A DNA stretch of 64,000 bases from Microbacterium amylolyticum (GTDB taxonomy: Bacteria; Actinomycetota; Actinomycetes; Actinomycetales; Microbacteriaceae), in contig NZ_CP049253.1 of NCBI RefSeq assembly GCF_011046975.1, positions 2,478,739 to 2,542,738 of the forward strand, in the 5' to 3' direction. The position numbers and the translations under genes are program-made. The notes under the pieces were generated by a model, which saw nothing but the letters and a program-made list of their open reading frames with translations, did not search any database and was not told the DNA's origin. Positions within the stretch are counted from its first letter, which is position 1; the number at the start of each line of letters is the position of its first letter. Below are positions 61,307-64,000 of this stretch, one piece after another.

Positions 61307-63103
61307 GTGGTCAGCGCCCGCACCAGCACGAATCGTCGCGTGATGTTCGCGGCGATCTTCGTTGTTGTCGTCCTCATCGCCTTCGTCATCCGTCTCTTCG
61401 ACATCCAGGTCGTGCGCGCGCAGGATCACATCGACGACTCGCTCCGTATCGGCGGTTTCGTCGGTTCCGACACACTGTTCGGGGTCAGAGGGTCGATCGT
61501 CGACGATCAAGGCAACGCCCTCGCCCAGAGCACGATTCGCTATCGGGTGGCGGTGGATCCCGTTCTCGCAGGAGACATTAATCGACTCGACGAATCGGGT
61601 AACGCCTATGTGGAGTCGTGGGGACACCTGGCCGGCAGAATCGGTGACATCCTCGACATGCCAGGGCCGGACATCGAACGTGCCGTTGCGGAGTCGCTCG
61701 ACGAGAACCCCGCAAACCGCTGGTTGCCGCTGAAGGCCGATGTTTCCACGCAGCAGTACCGTGACCTTGTCGCCCTGGGCGCCCCGATGCTCTCGATGTC
61801 GGCCGAAAAATCGAGAAGCTACCTCAACGGCGCCGTCGGGGGGAATCTCGTCGGCTTCATGAGCAGCGATGACACCCCGCTTGCCGGCTATGAGCTTCTC
61901 GAGAACCAGTGTCTGCAGGAGACCGACGGCAAGGTCGAGTATCAGAAATCCGGCGATCACGATCTCGACGTGATGATTCCCGGGACCATGCGCGAGACGC
62001 CTCCCGTTGATGGCGGCACGCTTCACCTGACGATCGACTCCGATCTGAGCTGGTATCTGCTGCAGATGCTCAAGGAAGAGGTGGAAACACAGCGTGCCCA
62101 GTCGGGAACGATTACGGTGCTTGAGGTCGCGACGGGTGATCTGAAGGCGGCGGTAGAGTATCCGACGCTCGACCCGAACGATCCGACCGCGGCGGATCCC
62201 GCTGATCGTGGCTCTCGAATCTTCTCGACCACGTTCGAACCGGGGTCGACGTTCAAGGCGGTCACAACGGCTACCCTGCTCGACCAGGGCAAGGCCACGC
62301 CGCTGACACAGGTCACGGCCTCGAGCCATGAGACGTTCCCGAACGGCGCCGCCGTTGGCGACGCGTTCTCGCACCCCGCCTACAACTACACGCTCACGGG
62401 AGCAATGATCGACTCGTCGAACGTTGCGATGTCGAAGATCGGCGATCTCGTCGACCCGCAGACGCGGCACGACTACCTGGAAGCCTTCGGCGTCGGAACC
62501 CTGAGCTCGATCGAGTTCATTGGCGAAGAACCCGGCATCCTGCACCCTGCCGAGAACTGGGACAACCAAACGCACTACACGACCACCTTCGGCCAGACGT
62601 TCACGACGACGATTCCTCAGGTGCTCAGCGCGTATCAAACACTCGCGAACGGCGGAGTGAAGCAGCCTGTTCACATCGTTGACGGGTGCGAACTGCCAGA
62701 CGGAACGATCGAAAAGGCCGATCTGCCGGATGGCGAGCGGGTCGTGAGCGAAGAGGCCGCTCAGCAGACCGTCGAGATTCTCGAGAACGTCTCGGCGCAG
62801 GGAACCCTCGCCGATCAGACGGCGGTTCCCGGATACCGCATCGCGGCCAAGACGGGAACGGCGCAAAAGAGCGATGGCCAGGGCGGGTATAAGCGCGGTG
62901 TGTTCTTCACTAGCCTCATCGGCATGGCGCCGGCGGAAGATCCGCAGTACATCGTCATGGTGACGCTGGACGAGCCGCGTAGGGTAACGTCGTCTGCGGC
63001 CACGGCTCCGGCGTTCCAGAAGGCAATGACCCAGGTGCTCAAGACCTACCGCGTCCCGCCCTCCGAGGAGCCGTTCGAGCCGCTTCCCAAGTTCACGGAC
63101 TGA
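61307..63103 (+). CDS. ftsI: Septal transpeptidase FtsI (PBP3/PbpB)
   Basis: This 598-residue class B penicillin-binding protein has a short cytoplasmic N-terminus, one membrane helix (MFAAIFVVVVLIAFVIRLFDIQVV), a dimerisation domain, and a transpeptidase domain from about residue 240. The active Ser motif is GSTFK, the second motif is SSN (SSNVAMSKIG) and the third is KTGTAQK. It crosslinks septal peptidoglycan. GAGGAG lies ahead of the GTG at 61307. The PASTA domains that some actinobacterial enzymes carry are not present. Confidence 0.95.
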   Translation: MVSARTSTNRRVMFAAIFVVVVLIAFVIRLFDIQVVRAQDHIDDSLRIGGFVGSDTLFGVRGSIVDDQGNALAQSTIRYRVAVDPVLAGDINRLDESGNAYVESWGHLAGRIGDILDMPGPDIERAVAESLDENPANRWLPLKADVSTQQYRDLVALGAPMLSMSAEKSRSYLNGAVGGNLVGFMSSDDTPLAGYELLENQCLQETDGKVEYQKSGDHDLDVMIPGTMRETPPVDGGTLHLTIDSDLSWYLLQMLKEEVETQRAQSGTITVLEVATGDLKAAVEYPTLDPNDPTAADPADRGSRIFSTTFEPGSTFKAVTTATLLDQGKATPLTQVTASSHETFPNGAAVGDAFSHPAYNYTLTGAMIDSSNVAMSKIGDLVDPQTRHDYLEAFGVGTLSSIEFIGEEPGILHPAENWDNQTHYTTTFGQTFTTTIPQVLSAYQTLANGGVKQPVHIVDGCELPDGTIEKADLPDGERVVSEEAAQQTVEILENVSAQGTLADQTAVPGYRIAAKTGTAQKSDGQGGYKRGVFFTSLIGMAPAEDPQYIVMVTLDEPRRVTSSAATAPAFQKAMTQVLKTYRVPPSEEPFEPLPKFTD

Positions 63104-63135
63104 CGCGTGTCCCACGCGAAGGATTCATCCCGCAC

Positions 63136-64000
63136 ATGATCGCTCTCACACTTGCAGAGATTGCCGCCATCACCGGCGGCGAGCTGCACCTCGCCGCCGG
63201 TGATACCCAGGAGACAGTGGTCTCCGGCGATGTCGATACTGACTCCCGCAACATCGGCCCCGGAGGCATCTTCGTTGCCAAACCGGGCGACGTGACCGAC
63301 GGTCACCTCTTCATTCCCGCGGCCATCGCGGGCGGTGCCGCTCTTGCGATCGTCGAGCGCCGGGCGGACGATCCCGTTACGCAGATCGTTGTTCCCGACG
63401 TCGTCCTGGCGATTGCGGATCTCGCGCGCGACGTTGTCGCGCGCGTGCGGACAGGCGGACGCCTGCGGGTCATCGGCATCACCGGCTCCAACGGCAAAAC
63501 AACGACCAAGAACATGCTGCGGGAGATTCTGCGGGAAGAGGGCGAGACCGTCGCGCCCGTCGCCTCGTACAACAACGCCGTCGGCGCGCCGCTGACCATG
63601 CTGAAGGTGACGGAGTCGACCGAGTTCCTGATCTGCGAACTCGGCGCCGATGCACCGGGCCAGATTGCCCGCCTGGCGGGCCTCGTCGACCCCGATGTAG
63701 GGGTTGTGCTCATGGTGGGGCTCTCGCACGCCGGTGGCTTCGGAGGTATCGAACACACCAAGCTCGCCAAACAGGAGCTGGTCGAGGCCATTCCTCCCGG
63801 CGGGACGGCCGTTCTCAACGCCGACGACCACCGCGTGGCAGATATGGCGAACGCCGCTGCTCAGCGGTCCGTTAACGTGCGGTGGTTCGGCGAAACCGGC
63901 TCCGCGCATGTACGCGCCACGGACATTGATGTTTCGGCATCCGGAACCGTCTCACACCTCGTCGTCGACGGAGAAGAACACACCCTTCGCCTGCGCGTGA
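63136..64000 (+). CDS. murF: UDP-MurNAc-tripeptide–D-Ala-D-Ala ligase MurF, 5' part
   Basis: The gene runs off the right edge; 288 codons are visible. The N-terminal substrate domain (VVSGDVDTDSRNIGPGGIFVAKPGDVTDGHLFI) is followed by the ATP site GITGSNGKTTTKNMLREIL. KTTTK, rather than the KTTTT of MurE, points to MurF. The central domain follows (NNAVGAPLTMLKV, ELGADAPGQIARL, AVLNADDHRVA). The enzyme adds D-Ala-D-Ala to the peptidoglycan precursor. It follows ftsI by 32 bases, with no murE between them. Confidence 0.9.
   Translation, partial: MIALTLAEIAAITGGELHLAAGDTQETVVSGDVDTDSRNIGPGGIFVAKPGDVTDGHLFIPAAIAGGAALAIVERRADDPVTQIVVPDVVLAIADLARDVVARVRTGGRLRVIGITGSNGKTTTKNMLREILREEGETVAPVASYNNAVGAPLTMLKVTESTEFLICELGADAPGQIARLAGLVDPDVGVVLMVGLSHAGGFGGIEHTKLAKQELVEAIPPGGTAVLNADDHRVADMANAAAQRSVNVRWFGETGSAHVRATDIDVSASGTVSHLVVDGEEHTLRLRV

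Noticed and set aside
1..64000. CRISPR arrays, insertion sequences and phage structural genes
   Set aside because: No spaced direct repeats of CRISPR type, no transposase catalytic domain and no phage structural proteins were seen.

Overview
The window looks like a piece of a high-GC Gram-positive chromosome from an actinobacterium, most likely Microbacteriaceae (Microbacterium-like). This rests on GC-rich codon use, paired DUF7882 genes, DUF3817 and DUF3040 membrane proteins, an FtsE with a long C-terminal tail, an FHA (GarA/OdhI)–FtsR pair, and a run of class II DAHP synthase, PASTA kinase, small HTH protein, polyprenyl synthase and division/cell-wall genes that also occurs in mycobacteria. 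At least a dozen genes appear to be transcribed without a leader: a -10 box of the form TANNNT sits 6 or 7 bases before the ATG/GTG. I used that rule to fix several starts.

Left part (1 to about 30 kb) is accessory and visibly eroding. It starts with the end of a GIY-YIG nuclease gene, a membrane protein with its own winged-helix regulator, a double-HTH protein and a degraded NYN nuclease. Next come a 5'-less DUF488 gene, scraps of other genes, a flavoprotein disulfide-reductase relative, the 3' end of a fatty-acid desaturase, a photolyase and an epimerase-like protein. Stress genes follow (two CsbD, one GlsB/YeaQ), then a wrecked type III polyketide cluster (synthase with internal deletions, methyltransferase with an in-frame TAG, frameshifted FAD hydroxylase). 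After two DUF7882 genes and an FHA protein come a drug/metabolite transporter, a voltage-gated sodium channel, an ABC exporter whose ATPase has lost its N-terminus, a flavin reductase, a Zur/Fur-box locus (FAD oxidoreductase, frameshifted arsenite/bile-acid-type transporter, CobW-type GTPase), and a manganese-type ABC importer running into aminopeptidase N. A shattered subtilisin gene closes this part.

Right part (about 30 to 64 kb) is dense and intact. It holds a TetR regulator with a heterodimeric ABC exporter, ftsE-ftsX-smpB, a prepilin-peptidase-like protein, a YihY protein, a CYTH phosphatase and a sugar transporter. Then come MerR, FtsR and GarA/OdhI, a CopC-like protein, dihydrolipoyl dehydrogenase, an orphan ParA, pyruvate carboxylase, a ParA-like ATPase with an Ala-Glu repeat, and peptide deformylase. 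Acyl-CoA ligase, acyltransferase, class II DAHP synthase, a PASTA kinase, an Rv2175c-like protein, a polyprenyl synthase and DUF3040 follow. The window ends in the dcw cluster: mraZ, rsmH, an ftsL-position gene, ftsI and the start of murF, with an MraZ operator in front and no murE between ftsI and murF.

Functionally the right half joins central carbon metabolism under FHA/kinase control (GarA/OdhI, Lpd, Pyc) with envelope growth and division. The left half is metal handling, stress and transport mixed with gene remains. No rRNA, tRNA, CRISPR array or intact insertion sequence was seen.
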